Part shown: piece after piece, positions 1 through 11,102 of the stretch
Position numbering within the stretch: the stretch's first letter is position 1
Layout: each line of letters starts with the position of its first letter
Assembly: GCA_035511075.1 (NCBI GenBank)
Contig: DATKFW010000003.1
Span: 62,001 to 126,000, forward strand
Reading direction: 5' to 3'
Length of the DNA stretch: 64,000 nucleotides
From: DATAUD01 sp035511075
Lineage (GTDB): Bacteria > Verrucomicrobiota > Verrucomicrobiia > Limisphaerales > Palsa-1400
Position numbers and translations under genes: made by a program
Notes under the pieces: generated by a model
What the model was told of the DNA's origin: nothing
Database searches by the model: none
What the model saw: only the letters and a program-made list of their open reading frames with translations

Positions 1-1004
<1,004 letters not shown>

Positions 1005-1225
1005 GTCGATTAGTCGGTTAAAAAACGCCGTTCAGACATAAACGTTACGGGAGAGAAGGCAAGCAAAGAACTGGAGCGCCCGTTTCCGTAATGGAATCGG
1101 AACCAACCACGAATCGCCCGGATTTCGGGGATGGTTCGCGAACGCGCAAGGCAGGCGCCGGTCGGGGAACTTTCCTCTTGGCGCGGTGCCACGCTCCCGG
1201 CAAACTTCTGCGCGGACCGACTCGC

Positions 1226-4200
1226 ATGAAAATAAACCTCTTGCTTTCCACCTTGCTGCTGGCGCTGGGCACCGCCGTACTCTCCGCCCCTCAGCCGTGC
1301 GCAGCCGCGGAACGCCTCGCCCCGGAATACCTCCGATGCGAGTACCAGGTGGATCCGTTGGGCATCGACGAAACCGCGCCGCGTCTGTCCTGGCGGGTCA
1401 GTTCATCGCAACGGGGACAACGGCAAACCGCCTGGCGCATCCTGGTGGCAAGCTCAAAGAGGAATCTCGACCGCAACTCCGGGGACCTGTGGAACAGCGG
1501 AATAGTCGCGGACGACGAGACCATCGGGGCGGTTTATCGTGGCCTTCCATTGGTATCGCGCGAGATTTGCTATTGGAAAGTGCAGGTTTGGGACAAGGAC
1601 CACAAGGTGTCGCGGTGGAGCCAGCCGGCGATGTGGACCATGGGTCTGTTGCAAAAGGCGGACTGGCACGGGCAATGGATCGGGTACGATCGGATGCGCG
1701 GCAAAACGGTTGTTCCAGCGCCCTTTGATGCTGCCAAATGGATTTGGTACTCGGGCGACACATTTCCGACCATTCCCCAAGGGACCTGTTATTTCATGAG
1801 CAGTCTGGCGCTTCCCTCGAAGGCCAGGATCGACAAGGCTGAGTTGCTCGTGGCAGCGCATGACGAGGTTCTCTTTAATATTAATGGCAACGCGGTGCAG
1901 TTGCCTCGCACCGATGACCAGAACAACGCGCGCCTGGTGGACGTTACTTCGCAGATCAAGCCGGGGATGAACACAATTCGCGTTGGGGTCGAGGTCGCAG
2001 CCAGCGGCCCCGCCGGTTTGATCGCCAAACTAGTGGTGGTGACGGATGGGAGGGTCACAAACACGCTGGTCACGGACAGCGCATGGCGATCTACCAACGA
2101 CGGCGGCGCCAATTGGCACGTTCGCCCGATAAGCGCCAGGGAATGGCCGGCTGCGCAAATCATCGGGCCCGCCGGTTGCCTGCCGTGGGGCGATTTGAAA
2201 TATTCCCCGCTGACGTTGTTCCCGCCGCCGTATTTGCGCGCGGGTTTCACGATTTCCAAACCGGTTCTGCGCGCCACGCTTTACGCCACGGCCCTCGGCC
2301 TGGTCGATGTGCATCTGAATGGGCATCTGGTCAGCCAGGACCGCTTTACGCCCGGGTGGACCGACTATACAAAACGCGTTTATTACCGCACGTACGACGT
2401 TACCAAACTCATTGAGCCCGGGAGCAACGTCCTGGGTGCGATCCTGGCCGACGGATGGTACAGCGGTTACATCGGCTACGAGAGGGCGCGGAACCATTAC
2501 GGGACCAAACCGCGTTTCCGGGGGCAATTGCAAATCGACTATGACGACGGTTCAAGCGAGGTCATTGGCACCGGGCCGAATTGGAAGGCCTCGAAGGGCC
2601 CGATTCGCGAGGCCGATTTCCTTATGGGCGAAGAATACGACGCGCGGATGGAATCCCACTGGGACGAGGCGGGATTTGACGACGGCAAATGGGCGCCGGT
2701 GGAGGTGGGCGCGGAAATGGACCCCCTGCTCCAGGCCGACCCCGGACCGCCGGTGCGAGCCTTCGCCACCCTCGATCCCAAAGGCGTGACGGAGCCGAAG
2801 CCGGGCGTCTATGTGTTTGACATGGGGCAGAATTTTGCCGGCGTTGCGAGGTTGAAGACCCGGGGAAAACGCGGCCAGGTCATTACCCTCCGCTTTGGCG
2901 AGCGACTAAACCCGGACGGCACCCTCTACACCGCCAATCTCCGCCAGGCCAGCGCCACAGACACGTATACTTGCCGCGGGGAGGGAACGGAAACGTGGGA
3001 GCCGCGATTCACCTATCACGGGTTCCAATATGTCGAAGTGACCGGACTGGATCGCAAGCCGGCCACGGACATGATTGCTGGCGTGGCCATCAGCAGCGCG
3101 ACGACCGACGCGGGCAGATTCGTCTGCTCGGACCCGATGCTCAATCGACTGGAGCGAAATATTTATTGGACCCAACGGGCCAATTTCATCGACATCCCCA
3201 CCGATTGCCCGCAACGGGACGAGCGGCTGGGCTGGATGGGCGATGCGCAAGTATACATCAACGCGGCGACGCTGCACGAGGATGTGCAGTCGTTCTTCAC
3301 CAAGTGGCTCGTGGACGTTCAGGACGCCCAACGCGCCGACGGCCAGTATCCGACGGTCGCGCCGCTCAAAGTCTCAGGAGACGACGGTGGCCCCGCCTGG
3401 GCCGACGCGGGGGTGATTTGTCCGTGGGCCATTTACGAAGCGTATGGGGACAGGCGCATTCTGGAGAGGCATTACGATTCAATGGCGCGGTTCATCGATT
3501 TTTGTAAAAACCGTTCGACGCCGGATTTGTTGCCGCCGAAGGAATTTCAATGTTTTGGCGATTGGCTAAACATTAGCGATGAGACTTCGAATACGGTCAT
3601 TTATACCGCTTACTTCGCGCACTCCACAGAACTGATGGCGCGCATCGCCGAGGTTCTTGGAAAGACCGCCGATGCCGCCAGATACAACGAATTGTTTGAA
3701 AACATCCGCGCTGCCTTCAATCGGGCCTACGTGGCGTCCGATGGAAGAATCGAAGGAGACACGCAGACAGACTATGCGCTGGCGCTGTGGTTCGGCCTGC
3801 TTGACAGCGATAAGGCGCACGTGGCGGCGCGATATCTGGTGGAAAACATCCAGAAGTGCCAGTGGCATCTTTCGACGGGATTCATCGGCACCAAATGCCT
3901 GATGCTGGCGCTTGCCCAGTCGGGCCGCAACGACGTCGCGGAGCGATTGATCCACAATGACACCTTCCCGTCCTGGGGATTTTCCATAAAGCACGGCGCC
4001 ACGAGCATTTGGGAGCGCTGGGACGGATGGACGCCGGAGCGAGGGTTCCAGGACCCGGGGATGAATTCATTTGCGCATTATTCCTTTGGGGCTGTGTATC
4101 AATGGATGGTGGAGAACCTCGGAGGCATTCGGAGCACCCAACCTGCTTACAAAAAGGTCGTTATCGCGCCGCAATTCGACAGCCGCGTCACCTCCGCCGA

Positions 4201-4450
4201 TACCACCTATGACAGCATTCGGGGGCTGATTGAGACGCATTGGAAGTGGAGCGGGAATAAAGTGCGATTGGAAATCTCGATCCCCGCCAATATCACGGCG
4301 ACGGTCCGTGTTCCGGCGCGCGACCAGACCGATGTTTTCGAAGACGGCCGGCCGGCAAGCCACGCGCCAGGAGTGACGTTTGTGCGCATGGACGACGGGA
4401 GCGCGGTGTTCGAGGTCGGGTCGGGCACGTACAGGTTTTCGGTCAAATGA
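1226..4450 (+). CDS. Secreted alpha-L-rhamnosidase, GH78
   Basis: Hydrolyses terminal alpha-L-rhamnose from polysaccharides or glycosides outside the cytoplasm. I chose the ATG at 1226 because it starts a signal peptide (MKINLLLSTLLLALG..., likely cut near residue 28, C-A-A-A); an in-frame upstream start at 1091 would bury it. The mature protein of about 1045 residues shows the GH78 order: N-terminal beta domain (APRLSWRV), a carbohydrate-binding insertion near 190-310, then the Bac_rhamnosid core and a C-terminal beta domain. The motif DCPQRDERLGWMGDAQVY at about 660-677 carries the conserved acidic residues of the family (E666 is the likely general acid). Released rhamnose would fit the microcompartment operon at the other end of the window, but that link is inference. 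It stands alone in its orientation. Confidence 0.93.
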   Translation: MKINLLLSTLLLALGTAVLSAPQPCAAAERLAPEYLRCEYQVDPLGIDETAPRLSWRVSSSQRGQRQTAWRILVASSKRNLDRNSGDLWNSGIVADDETIGAVYRGLPLVSREICYWKVQVWDKDHKVSRWSQPAMWTMGLLQKADWHGQWIGYDRMRGKTVVPAPFDAAKWIWYSGDTFPTIPQGTCYFMSSLALPSKARIDKAELLVAAHDEVLFNINGNAVQLPRTDDQNNARLVDVTSQIKPGMNTIRVGVEVAASGPAGLIAKLVVVTDGRVTNTLVTDSAWRSTNDGGANWHVRPISAREWPAAQIIGPAGCLPWGDLKYSPLTLFPPPYLRAGFTISKPVLRATLYATALGLVDVHLNGHLVSQDRFTPGWTDYTKRVYYRTYDVTKLIEPGSNVLGAILADGWYSGYIGYERARNHYGTKPRFRGQLQIDYDDGSSEVIGTGPNWKASKGPIREADFLMGEEYDARMESHWDEAGFDDGKWAPVEVGAEMDPLLQADPGPPVRAFATLDPKGVTEPKPGVYVFDMGQNFAGVARLKTRGKRGQVITLRFGERLNPDGTLYTANLRQASATDTYTCRGEGTETWEPRFTYHGFQYVEVTGLDRKPATDMIAGVAISSATTDAGRFVCSDPMLNRLERNIYWTQRANFIDIPTDCPQRDERLGWMGDAQVYINAATLHEDVQSFFTKWLVDVQDAQRADGQYPTVAPLKVSGDDGGPAWADAGVICPWAIYEAYGDRRILERHYDSMARFIDFCKNRSTPDLLPPKEFQCFGDWLNISDETSNTVIYTAYFAHSTELMARIAEVLGKTADAARYNELFENIRAAFNRAYVASDGRIEGDTQTDYALALWFGLLDSDKAHVAARYLVENIQKCQWHLSTGFIGTKCLMLALAQSGRNDVAERLIHNDTFPSWGFSIKHGATSIWERWDGWTPERGFQDPGMNSFAHYSFGAVYQWMVENLGGIRSTQPAYKKVVIAPQFDSRVTSADTTYDSIRGLIETHWKWSGNKVRLEISIPANITATVRVPARDQTDVFEDGRPASHAPGVTFVRMDDGSAVFEVGSGTYRFSVK

Positions 4451-4592
4451 CTGCGCCGGGAGCGGAAAATTGACGCGCTCTCAACAAAAGAACGGACCGC
4501 GCGCGAACTTGTTTGCGCCGCGCCCAGACCTGTGTTAAAGTCCTCCCTGTCAAGGTCAGAGAAGCTTGCCTTGGATTTTGTTCAAGAAAAAG

Positions 4593-4621
4593 TTGACATT
4601 CTCCGATACAGTTGAGTTAAT
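4593..4621 (+). promoter_or_regulatory. Putative sigma-70 promoter for rplU-rpmA
   Basis: A perfect TTGACA (-35) at 4593-4598, a 17-base spacer, then GTTAAT at 4616-4621 (4 of 6 matches to TATAAT). It sits 26 bases upstream of the rplU ATG. The rest of 4451-4592 contains no gene I can support. Assignment rests on sequence match and spacing only. Confidence 0.5.
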
Positions 4622-4647
4622 TGACACCCTTTTTTGAGAGTGGAATT

Positions 4648-4959
4648 ATGTATGCTGTAATTGAAACTGGAAGCAAACAATACCGTGTCACCGCGGGTGA
4701 CACATTGCAGGTTGAACGAGTCTCAACCAAAGCGGGTCAATCTATTACGTTCGACCGTGTGCTGTTGATCGGGAACGAAGGCAAATTCACCACCGGTTCG
4801 CCCACGGTGGCGCAGGCGGTCGTTATGGCCGATGTTGTCGAACATATACGCGGCGAGAAAAAAGTGGCCTTCAAGATGAAGCGCCGCAAAGGCTATCACA
4901 AGAAAATTGGCCACCGTCAGGAATTGTCGGTCGTCAAGATCACGGAAATCAAAGTATAG
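4648..4959 (+). CDS. rplU: 50S ribosomal protein L21
   Basis: Structural protein of the large ribosomal subunit, binding 23S rRNA. The ATG at 4648 gives 103 residues starting MYAVIETGSKQYRV, the classic L21 opening, and includes the conserved C-terminal stretch KRRKGYHKKIGHRQ. An upstream in-frame TTG would add nine residues not found in the family, so it was rejected. The order rplU-rpmA-obgE is conserved in many bacteria; here rpmA follows after 11 bases. Confidence 0.97.
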   Translation: MYAVIETGSKQYRVTAGDTLQVERVSTKAGQSITFDRVLLIGNEGKFTTGSPTVAQAVVMADVVEHIRGEKKVAFKMKRRKGYHKKIGHRQELSVVKITEIKV

Positions 4960-4970
4960 GAGAGCAGAGT

Positions 4971-5240
4971 ATGGCACATAAGAAAGGTCAGGGAAGCGTC
5001 CGAAACGGGCGCGACAGCGTCAGCAAACGCCTGGGCGTAAAGGAATTTGGCGGACAATTCGTCACAGCCGGCAGCATCCTGGTGCGCCAGCGCGGCTCAA
5101 AATTTATCGCCGGCCAGAATGTCGGCACCGGACGCGACTGGACGCTTTTTGCGCTGACGGACGGACATGTTTTGTTCGATAAGCAAAGCCGCCGCGTGAA
5201 TGTCACCCCCGAGGCGGAAACCGAAGTGGTCAGCGCCTAG
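4971..5240 (+). CDS. rpmA: 50S ribosomal protein L27
   Basis: Large-subunit ribosomal protein whose N-terminal tail reaches the peptidyl transferase centre. It opens MAHKKGQGSVRNGRDS and contains the signature G-x-I-L-V-R-Q-R-G at about residues 34-42; total 89 residues, normal for L27. There is no Firmicutes-type N-terminal extension that needs proteolysis. An AGGAGAG ribosome-binding site lies just upstream of the ATG. Co-transcribed with rplU; a terminator follows 22 bases after the stop. Confidence 0.97.
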   Translation: MAHKKGQGSVRNGRDSVSKRLGVKEFGGQFVTAGSILVRQRGSKFIAGQNVGTGRDWTLFALTDGHVLFDKQSRRVNVTPEAETEVVSA

Positions 5241-5262
5241 GAATTTACCCCGCAATTGCCCC

Positions 5263-5290
5263 GGCGAGGTGTGAAAGCCTCGCCTTTTTT
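5263..5290 (+). terminator. Intrinsic terminator/attenuator between rpmA and obgE
   Basis: GGCGAGG (5263-5269) pairs with CCTCGCC (5278-5284), with a further T-G wobble closing a six-base GTGAAA loop, and six T residues follow at 5285-5290. This is a textbook rho-independent terminator. It ends four bases before the obgE start codon, leaving no room for a separate promoter or an ordinary ribosome-binding site for obgE, so it may act as an attenuator. Confidence 0.8.
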
Positions 5291-5294
5291 GTTG

Positions 5295-6437
5295 ATGTTT
5301 GTAGATGAAGTAAGAGTCCATGCGCGAGCTGGCCACGGCGGCAAAGGCTGCGTGGCCTTCCTGCGTGAGACGTACCGGCCCAAGGGCGGCCCTTCCGGCG
5401 GCAACGGCGGCCGCGGCGGCGATGTCATCCTCCAGGCCGACCATGATCTCAATAATTTGATCGGCCAATTTTATAACCCCCGTTTGATGGCCCAGGACGG
5501 CGAGCCGGGGTTCGGCAAGGGCATGGATGGCGCTGCGGGCAAGGACCTGGTCATCCACGTGCCATGCGGAACGCTGGTCTGGGGGTTGGAGCCGGATGAG
5601 CCGGCCGCCGTTGAACCTGAGAAGCCCGTGGAAGCCCGGACGCTGTTGACCGGTTCCAGCCGCCGCCCCATCCTTCGCCACGCCGGCACTGAGCAGGCGA
5701 TGGAACTTGATTTGCAAGAGGACGAGAAACGGGCGCATTCCGCCGGCAAGGGCGCGCTGATCGCCGACCTGACTGAACACGACGTTCAATATGTACTGTG
5801 CAAGGGCGGGCGCGGAGGATTGGGAAACCGCAACTTTGCCACAGCGCGCCGGCAAGCGCCGCGTTTTGCCCAGCCGGGAGAAGAAGGCGGCGAGGGCGAT
5901 TTCCTGCTGGAACTGCGAATCATCGCCGACGTTGGCCTGGTCGGCTATCCCAATGCGGGCAAATCGACCCTGCTGGGCGCTATTTCGCACGCGCGTCCAA
6001 AGGTCGCGCCTTATCCATTTACCACGCTTACTCCGCAAGTTGGGATCGTCGACTATCCGGATTACCACCGGCTGACGGTTTGCGACGTTCCAGGGCTGAT
6101 CGAGGGAGCGCACAAAAATATCGGGTTAGGGCACGCTTTTTTGCGGCACATCCAGCGCTGCAAGCTGGTCGTGCTGCTGTTGGACATGGCCGGAACGGAC
6201 GGGCGCGATCCTGTGGACGATTACAAACAACTGATCGAGGAACTTGGGTTATACGACCAGGCGCTGCTGGAAAGGCCGCGATTGGTCGTCGCCAACAAAA
6301 TGGATGAGCCGGCGGCCGAAGCCAATTTGAAGCGATTCAAGCGCAAAATTCGCAAAACGCCGGTGCTGCCGATCTCGGCGGCCTTCGGCCAAGGGCTGGA
6401 CCAGTTCAGAAAAGCGGTCCGCGAGATCGACAAGTAA
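5295..6437 (+). CDS. obgE: Obg-family GTPase involved in ribosome assembly
   Basis: Essential GTPase associated with 50S maturation. ATG 5295 gives 380 residues beginning MFVDEVRVHARAGHGG, the standard start of the glycine-rich Obg fold. The G domain shows the P-loop GYPNAGKST (217-225), DVPGLIEGAH (switch II region) and NKMDE. Two oddities are visible. Residues about 98-152, between the Obg-fold strands GTLVWGLEP and ALIADLTEHD, form an acidic, proline-containing insertion of roughly 45 residues absent from typical Obg. A terminator hairpin with T-run also ends four bases before the ATG, and no Shine-Dalgarno sequence is visible. There is no C-terminal OCT domain. Confidence 0.93.
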   Translation: MFVDEVRVHARAGHGGKGCVAFLRETYRPKGGPSGGNGGRGGDVILQADHDLNNLIGQFYNPRLMAQDGEPGFGKGMDGAAGKDLVIHVPCGTLVWGLEPDEPAAVEPEKPVEARTLLTGSSRRPILRHAGTEQAMELDLQEDEKRAHSAGKGALIADLTEHDVQYVLCKGGRGGLGNRNFATARRQAPRFAQPGEEGGEGDFLLELRIIADVGLVGYPNAGKSTLLGAISHARPKVAPYPFTTLTPQVGIVDYPDYHRLTVCDVPGLIEGAHKNIGLGHAFLRHIQRCKLVVLLLDMAGTDGRDPVDDYKQLIEELGLYDQALLERPRLVVANKMDEPAAEANLKRFKRKIRKTPVLPISAAFGQGLDQFRKAVREIDK

Positions 6438-6452
6438 CGGATGCCATCCCCG

Positions 6453-6473
6453 TTGACCATTGACCATTCTCTC
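6453..6473 (+). repeat. Heptamer tandem repeat upstream of ychF
   Basis: Two exact copies of TTGACCA (6453-6459, 6460-6466) followed by a degenerate third unit TTCTCTC, in the 41-base gap between obgE and ychF. It is one of four intergenic period-7 tracts in this window (see also 21964, 36473 and 45884). Confidence 0.55.
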
Positions 6474-6478
6474 TGCCT

Positions 6479-7582
6479 ATGCTCAAAGCTGGAATAGTGG
6501 GTTTGCCGAACGTCGGCAAGAGCACCCTTTTCAACGCCGTTACCCGCACCCGAAAGGCTCAAGCGGCCAACTATCCGTTTTGCACCATCGATCCCAATGT
6601 CGGCATCGTCACCGTTCCAGACGCCCGCCTGGAACCGCTGGCGGCCATTGCCAGGACATCCGTAATCATTCCGGCTGCGGTCGAATTTGTCGACATTGCG
6701 GGCCTGGTCAAGGGAGCGTCCCAGGGTGAGGGTTTGGGCAATAAATTCCTGAGCCATATCCGGGAAGTCGATGCCCTCGTCCAGGTCGTTCGTTGCTTTG
6801 AGGACCCGGACATCCACCACGTCGCCGGCCAGATCGACCCGGTCCGCGATATTGAAATAGTCACGACCGAACTCGTGTTGTCCGACCTGGAAGCCGTCCA
6901 GAAACGCCTCGAACGAGGCGCCAAGGACGCAAAACGCGGCGACAAAACCGCGGTGGCCGAAGCCGAGGTTCTGAAAAAACTCGAAACCCACTTCAATTCC
7001 GGCAAACCGGGCATTACGATCAATCTAACTGCGGAAGAGAAGGCCCTCTCACGGTCCTTTTACCTTTTGACCGATAAACCGACCATTTTTGCCGCCAACG
7101 TTAAAGAAAATGATTTGGCCGGGGCCGAATCAAATCCATTCGTTCAGCAGGTTCGCCAATACGCCCGCAACCATCATTCATGCGACACCGTTGTGATCAG
7201 CGCGCAAATCGAGAGCGACCTGATCGACTTGGCGCCGGACGAGGCCACGGCTTTTCTCAAGGAACTTGGGGTGGAGGAATCCGGCGTCGGCGCCCTGATC
7301 CGCAGCACATATCATTTGCTGGGGCTGCGGACTTACTTCACCGCTGGCGAAAAGGAGGTGCGGGCATGGACCATCCACGTGGGGGACACAGCCCCGAAAG
7401 CGGCAGGGGTGATTCATTCCGATTTTGAGCGCGGTTTCATCAAGGCGGAGACAGTGGCGTACGAGGACCTGGTCCGTTGCGGCTCCGTGGCAGGCGCGAG
7501 AGAGAAGGGGTTGTATCGGATGGAAGGCAAAGAGTACGTTGTGCAAGATGGCGACGTGATGTTGTTTAAATTTAACGTATAA
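6479..7582 (+). CDS. ychF: Redox-regulated ATPase YchF (OLA1 family)
   Basis: Obg-related P-loop protein that prefers ATP and associates with ribosomes. At 367 residues it matches the usual length. The P-loop GLPNVGKST lies at 8-16, followed by NYPFCTIDPNVGIV and VDIAGLVKGASQGEGLGNKFL, both YchF signatures. The C-terminal TGS domain is evident (residues about 280-365, including LRTYFTAGEKEVRAWT and IHSDFERGFIKAE). It follows obgE by 41 bases, a gap holding a heptamer repeat, and ends in a strong terminator. Confidence 0.97.
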   Translation: MLKAGIVGLPNVGKSTLFNAVTRTRKAQAANYPFCTIDPNVGIVTVPDARLEPLAAIARTSVIIPAAVEFVDIAGLVKGASQGEGLGNKFLSHIREVDALVQVVRCFEDPDIHHVAGQIDPVRDIEIVTTELVLSDLEAVQKRLERGAKDAKRGDKTAVAEAEVLKKLETHFNSGKPGITINLTAEEKALSRSFYLLTDKPTIFAANVKENDLAGAESNPFVQQVRQYARNHHSCDTVVISAQIESDLIDLAPDEATAFLKELGVEESGVGALIRSTYHLLGLRTYFTAGEKEVRAWTIHVGDTAPKAAGVIHSDFERGFIKAETVAYEDLVRCGSVAGAREKGLYRMEGKEYVVQDGDVMLFKFNV

Positions 7583-7624
7583 AGCGTGAGATTCGCGCAC
7601 ATTGCGCGTGTTTTTCTCACGCTT
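7582..7624 (+). terminator. Nested hairpin terminator after ychF
   Basis: An inner hairpin CGCGCA (7594-7599) - CAT - TGCGCG (7603-7608) is followed by TGTTTTT. It is embedded in an outer perfect inverted repeat AAGCGTGAG (7582-7590) / CTCACGCTT (7616-7624). The inner stem plus T-run fits an intrinsic terminator; the outer stem overlaps the ychF stop codon. Confidence 0.7.
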
Positions 7625-7697
7625 AATGCGTGAAAATTTAGCGCACCGAGGCGAAATCCGAGGAAATGATGCCGGAAAAGGGCCGAAAACCGCGTGT

Positions 7698-7746
7698 TTT
7701 GCAGATTTGAGACTGATGGCATCAACCCTGCTTTAAAATCTGCAAA
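7698..7746. promoter_or_regulatory. 11-bp perfect inverted repeat upstream of a pilin-like gene
   Basis: TTTGCAGATTT (7698-7708) and its exact reverse complement AAATCTGCAAA (7736-7746) are separated by 27 bases and lie 69 bases upstream of the start at 7815. The centre-to-centre distance of 38 bases is more like a pair of protein-binding half-sites than a terminator, and no T-run follows. Function unknown; operator is a guess. Confidence 0.4.
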
Positions 7747-7814
7747 TCGAGCAAACACTGGGATAAAAATGGTAACAGTGCGAGCATCGTTAGCCCAGAT
7801 TAACCTAAAAAATT

Positions 7815-8699
7815 ATGAAAGAACAAGATAACAGAAAAGTCGGAGCTTTCACTCTTATTGAGTTGTTAGTTGTCATCGCGATTATAGCGATTCTCGCCAG
7901 TATGCTTTTGCCCGCGTTGGCTCGCGCCAAACAGAAGGCGCAACGCATTTCTTGCATCAACAACATGAAACAGATCGGCATTGCGTATCGCATTTGGTCC
8001 AACGACAACGGCGATCGTTTCCCGGCCCAGCAAACCGAAGCACTCGGAGGCTGGTCAGGTAACGCCACCACCAGTGCCGCAAATGCCGCCGAATACATGT
8101 TTGTAAACTACAGCATCATGGCCAATGAAATGGGGCAATCCGCGAAGATTGTGATGTGCCCGTCGGATGATCGCCAGGCCAACACCAACTTCTATTATGA
8201 ATCAGGCATAACCTTCGGAGCGACCGGTATTCCGGCTGAAACGACCTACGGCAATTTCAATAATACCAACATCTCCTATTGGGTCGGCGTCGGAGCCAAT
8301 GACACCTTCCCGCAAGGGCTGCTGGGCGGAGATCGCAATATGGGTGAACAAGGCGGCAGCGCCACGGTTCCCGGAACTAGTCAAGACCCCAACTACGGCA
8401 ATTCTCCAGCGGTTGGCACCAGCACCGGCGCTTATGTCGTTATGTATACCAACGGCGTTCTTAATACCGCCACTCCTAACAATAGCGCTCCGCAATCTGG
8501 CACGATGGGTTGGTCGGCCAAATTGCATTCCGCGGGGAATACGTCCGGCGCCGGCAATATCATGTTGGGAGACGGCAGCGCCCAGCAGGTCACCTCAGGA
8601 AATTTCCGTCTGAACTGGCTGAAAAATGCTGAAGATGCGGGTAATTTCGCAGGCAACTACTCGACCGCCCTTGGCGACGTTGCGATGTGCTTCCCCTGA
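7815..8699 (+). CDS. Secreted pilin-like protein with prepilin-type N-terminus
   Basis: 294 residues. After a short charged leader (MKEQDNRKVGA) comes FTLIELLVVIAIIAIL at about 12-27, the class III prepilin signal cleaved before Phe by PilD, with Glu at mature position 5. The remainder is a soluble domain with a late LGDGSAQQV segment, a variant of the H-X9-DG motif common in PVC pseudopilin-like proteins. The helix continues with the pseudopilin-like ALARAKQKAQRISCINNMKQIGIA. No other type II secretion gene is adjacent; the candidate peptidase is the gene at 46967. The true role (pseudopilin, surface protein or cargo) is unknown. No clear Shine-Dalgarno sequence precedes the ATG. Confidence 0.85.
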   Translation: MKEQDNRKVGAFTLIELLVVIAIIAILASMLLPALARAKQKAQRISCINNMKQIGIAYRIWSNDNGDRFPAQQTEALGGWSGNATTSAANAAEYMFVNYSIMANEMGQSAKIVMCPSDDRQANTNFYYESGITFGATGIPAETTYGNFNNTNISYWVGVGANDTFPQGLLGGDRNMGEQGGSATVPGTSQDPNYGNSPAVGTSTGAYVVMYTNGVLNTATPNNSAPQSGTMGWSAKLHSAGNTSGAGNIMLGDGSAQQVTSGNFRLNWLKNAEDAGNFAGNYSTALGDVAMCFP

Positions 8700-8725
8700 T
8701 TGACACAATCTGATTCTTTTCCTTC

Positions 8726-8752
8726 AAGGCACCCGAAAGGGTGCCTTTTTTT
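8726..8752 (+). terminator. Intrinsic terminator of the pilin-like gene
   Basis: AAGGCACCC (8726-8734), GAAA tetraloop, GGGTGCCTT (8739-8747) and a T-run to 8752. The T-run overlaps the stop codon of the convergent epimerase gene. Only the plus-strand orientation has the T-tract. Confidence 0.88.
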
Positions 8753-9743
8753 ATTTCTTCAGCGCGGCCGTTAACGCGATGATTTCAGACAGCGGCGTGG
8801 CCGGTTGAAACCCAACATACCGGTTAAGCTTCTCGACCACCGGACGCCGGCGCAGCATGTCCTGGAACCCAGGCGCATAGGCCTTCTCGTAGGGGATATA
8901 TTCGATGGTGGAAGGCGATCCCAGAATCTGAATCACCGTTTCCGCAAGCCGTCCAATGCTGATTTCCTCCGAACTTCCCACGTTGAAGATTTCGCCACGC
9001 GCGCCGGCGCAATCGTGCAGCCGGACAAGCGCCTCGACGGTGTCTTGAACGTAGCAAAAGCAGCGGGTCTGGCGTCCGTCCCCAAAGACTTGCAGCGGCC
9101 GTCCGCTTCGGGCCGCATGGATGAAACGCGGCAGGACCATGCCGTATTGTCCCGTTTGACGGGGTCCGACCGTGTTAAACAGTCGGGCGATAATCACAGG
9201 CGTCCCGTATTCCCTTGCATGGGCCAACGCCAGAAATTCATCCATCAATTTCGAGCACGCATAACTCCATCGGCTCAGGTGCGGCGGCCCGATGAGCAGA
9301 TCGTCCTCCTCGGCAAATGCCGCCTTCTCGCTCTTGCCGTAAACCTCCGAGGTGGAGGCCAGCAGGATGGGCGTCCGGCTGCCGCTGGCTGCGTCAAGTA
9401 TATATTGTGTCTCCCGCAGGTTGGTCTCGATCGTTTTGAGTCCGGAGGTCATCACCAATTCCACGCCGACCGCCGCCGCCAGGTGAAAGATGGCGCTCGA
9501 CGCCCCGACGATCGCCGAAAGCTCCCTGCAATCGGAAATCCTGGATTGGATGACGGATAATCGGGGGTTGGATTGAACGTCCCGCAAATTGGTCAGCCGT
9601 CCGGTGGAAAGGTCGTCGATCACGGTGACGGAGTGCCCCTGCGCCAGCAAGCGCTCGACCAAATGCGAACCGATGAAGCCCGCGCCCCCGGTCACGAGCA
9701 TGTTTTTTGAATCGCTCACTGCCGCCCCATTCTGCGCAAGCAC
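8751..9743 (-). CDS. NAD-dependent sugar-nucleotide epimerase/dehydratase
   Basis: Extended short-chain dehydrogenase acting on a nucleotide sugar, probably for surface polysaccharide synthesis. The Rossmann motif TGGAGFIGSH lies near residues 18-27, the catalytic STSEVYG segment near 129-135, and the Y-x-x-x-K pair in WSYACSKLMDEF near 155-166. The RLFNTVGPRQ loop is typical of UDP-glucuronate decarboxylase/UDP-glucose epimerase relatives. The frame starts with GTG at 9743; a second GTG eight codons on is equally possible. It lies 17 bases downstream of hflX on the same strand. The precise substrate cannot be read from the sequence. Confidence 0.85.
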   Translation of the reverse strand: MLAQNGAAVSDSKNMLVTGGAGFIGSHLVERLLAQGHSVTVIDDLSTGRLTNLRDVQSNPRLSVIQSRISDCRELSAIVGASSAIFHLAAAVGVELVMTSGLKTIETNLRETQYILDAASGSRTPILLASTSEVYGKSEKAAFAEEDDLLIGPPHLSRWSYACSKLMDEFLALAHAREYGTPVIIARLFNTVGPRQTGQYGMVLPRFIHAARSGRPLQVFGDGRQTRCFCYVQDTVEALVRLHDCAGARGEIFNVGSSEEISIGRLAETVIQILGSPSTIEYIPYEKAYAPGFQDMLRRRPVVEKLNRYVGFQPATPLSEIIALTAALKK

Positions 9744-9760
9744 GGGTCGGACTCAAGCAA

Positions 9761-11065
<1,305 letters not shown>

Positions 11066-11102
11066 TCGTTCAGTTTATTGTCTCTCCAACAAGGTATCAC
11101 CT

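Noticed and set aside
5256..5294. TTG start for obgE giving 13 more residues
   Set aside because: It would lie inside the terminator hairpin, and Obg proteins start at the F-V-D-E-V strand.
7750..7814. Sigma-70 promoter for the pilin-like gene
   Set aside because: Only isolated TTGAGA- and TAAAAT-like hexamers at wrong spacing (over 20 bases) were found.
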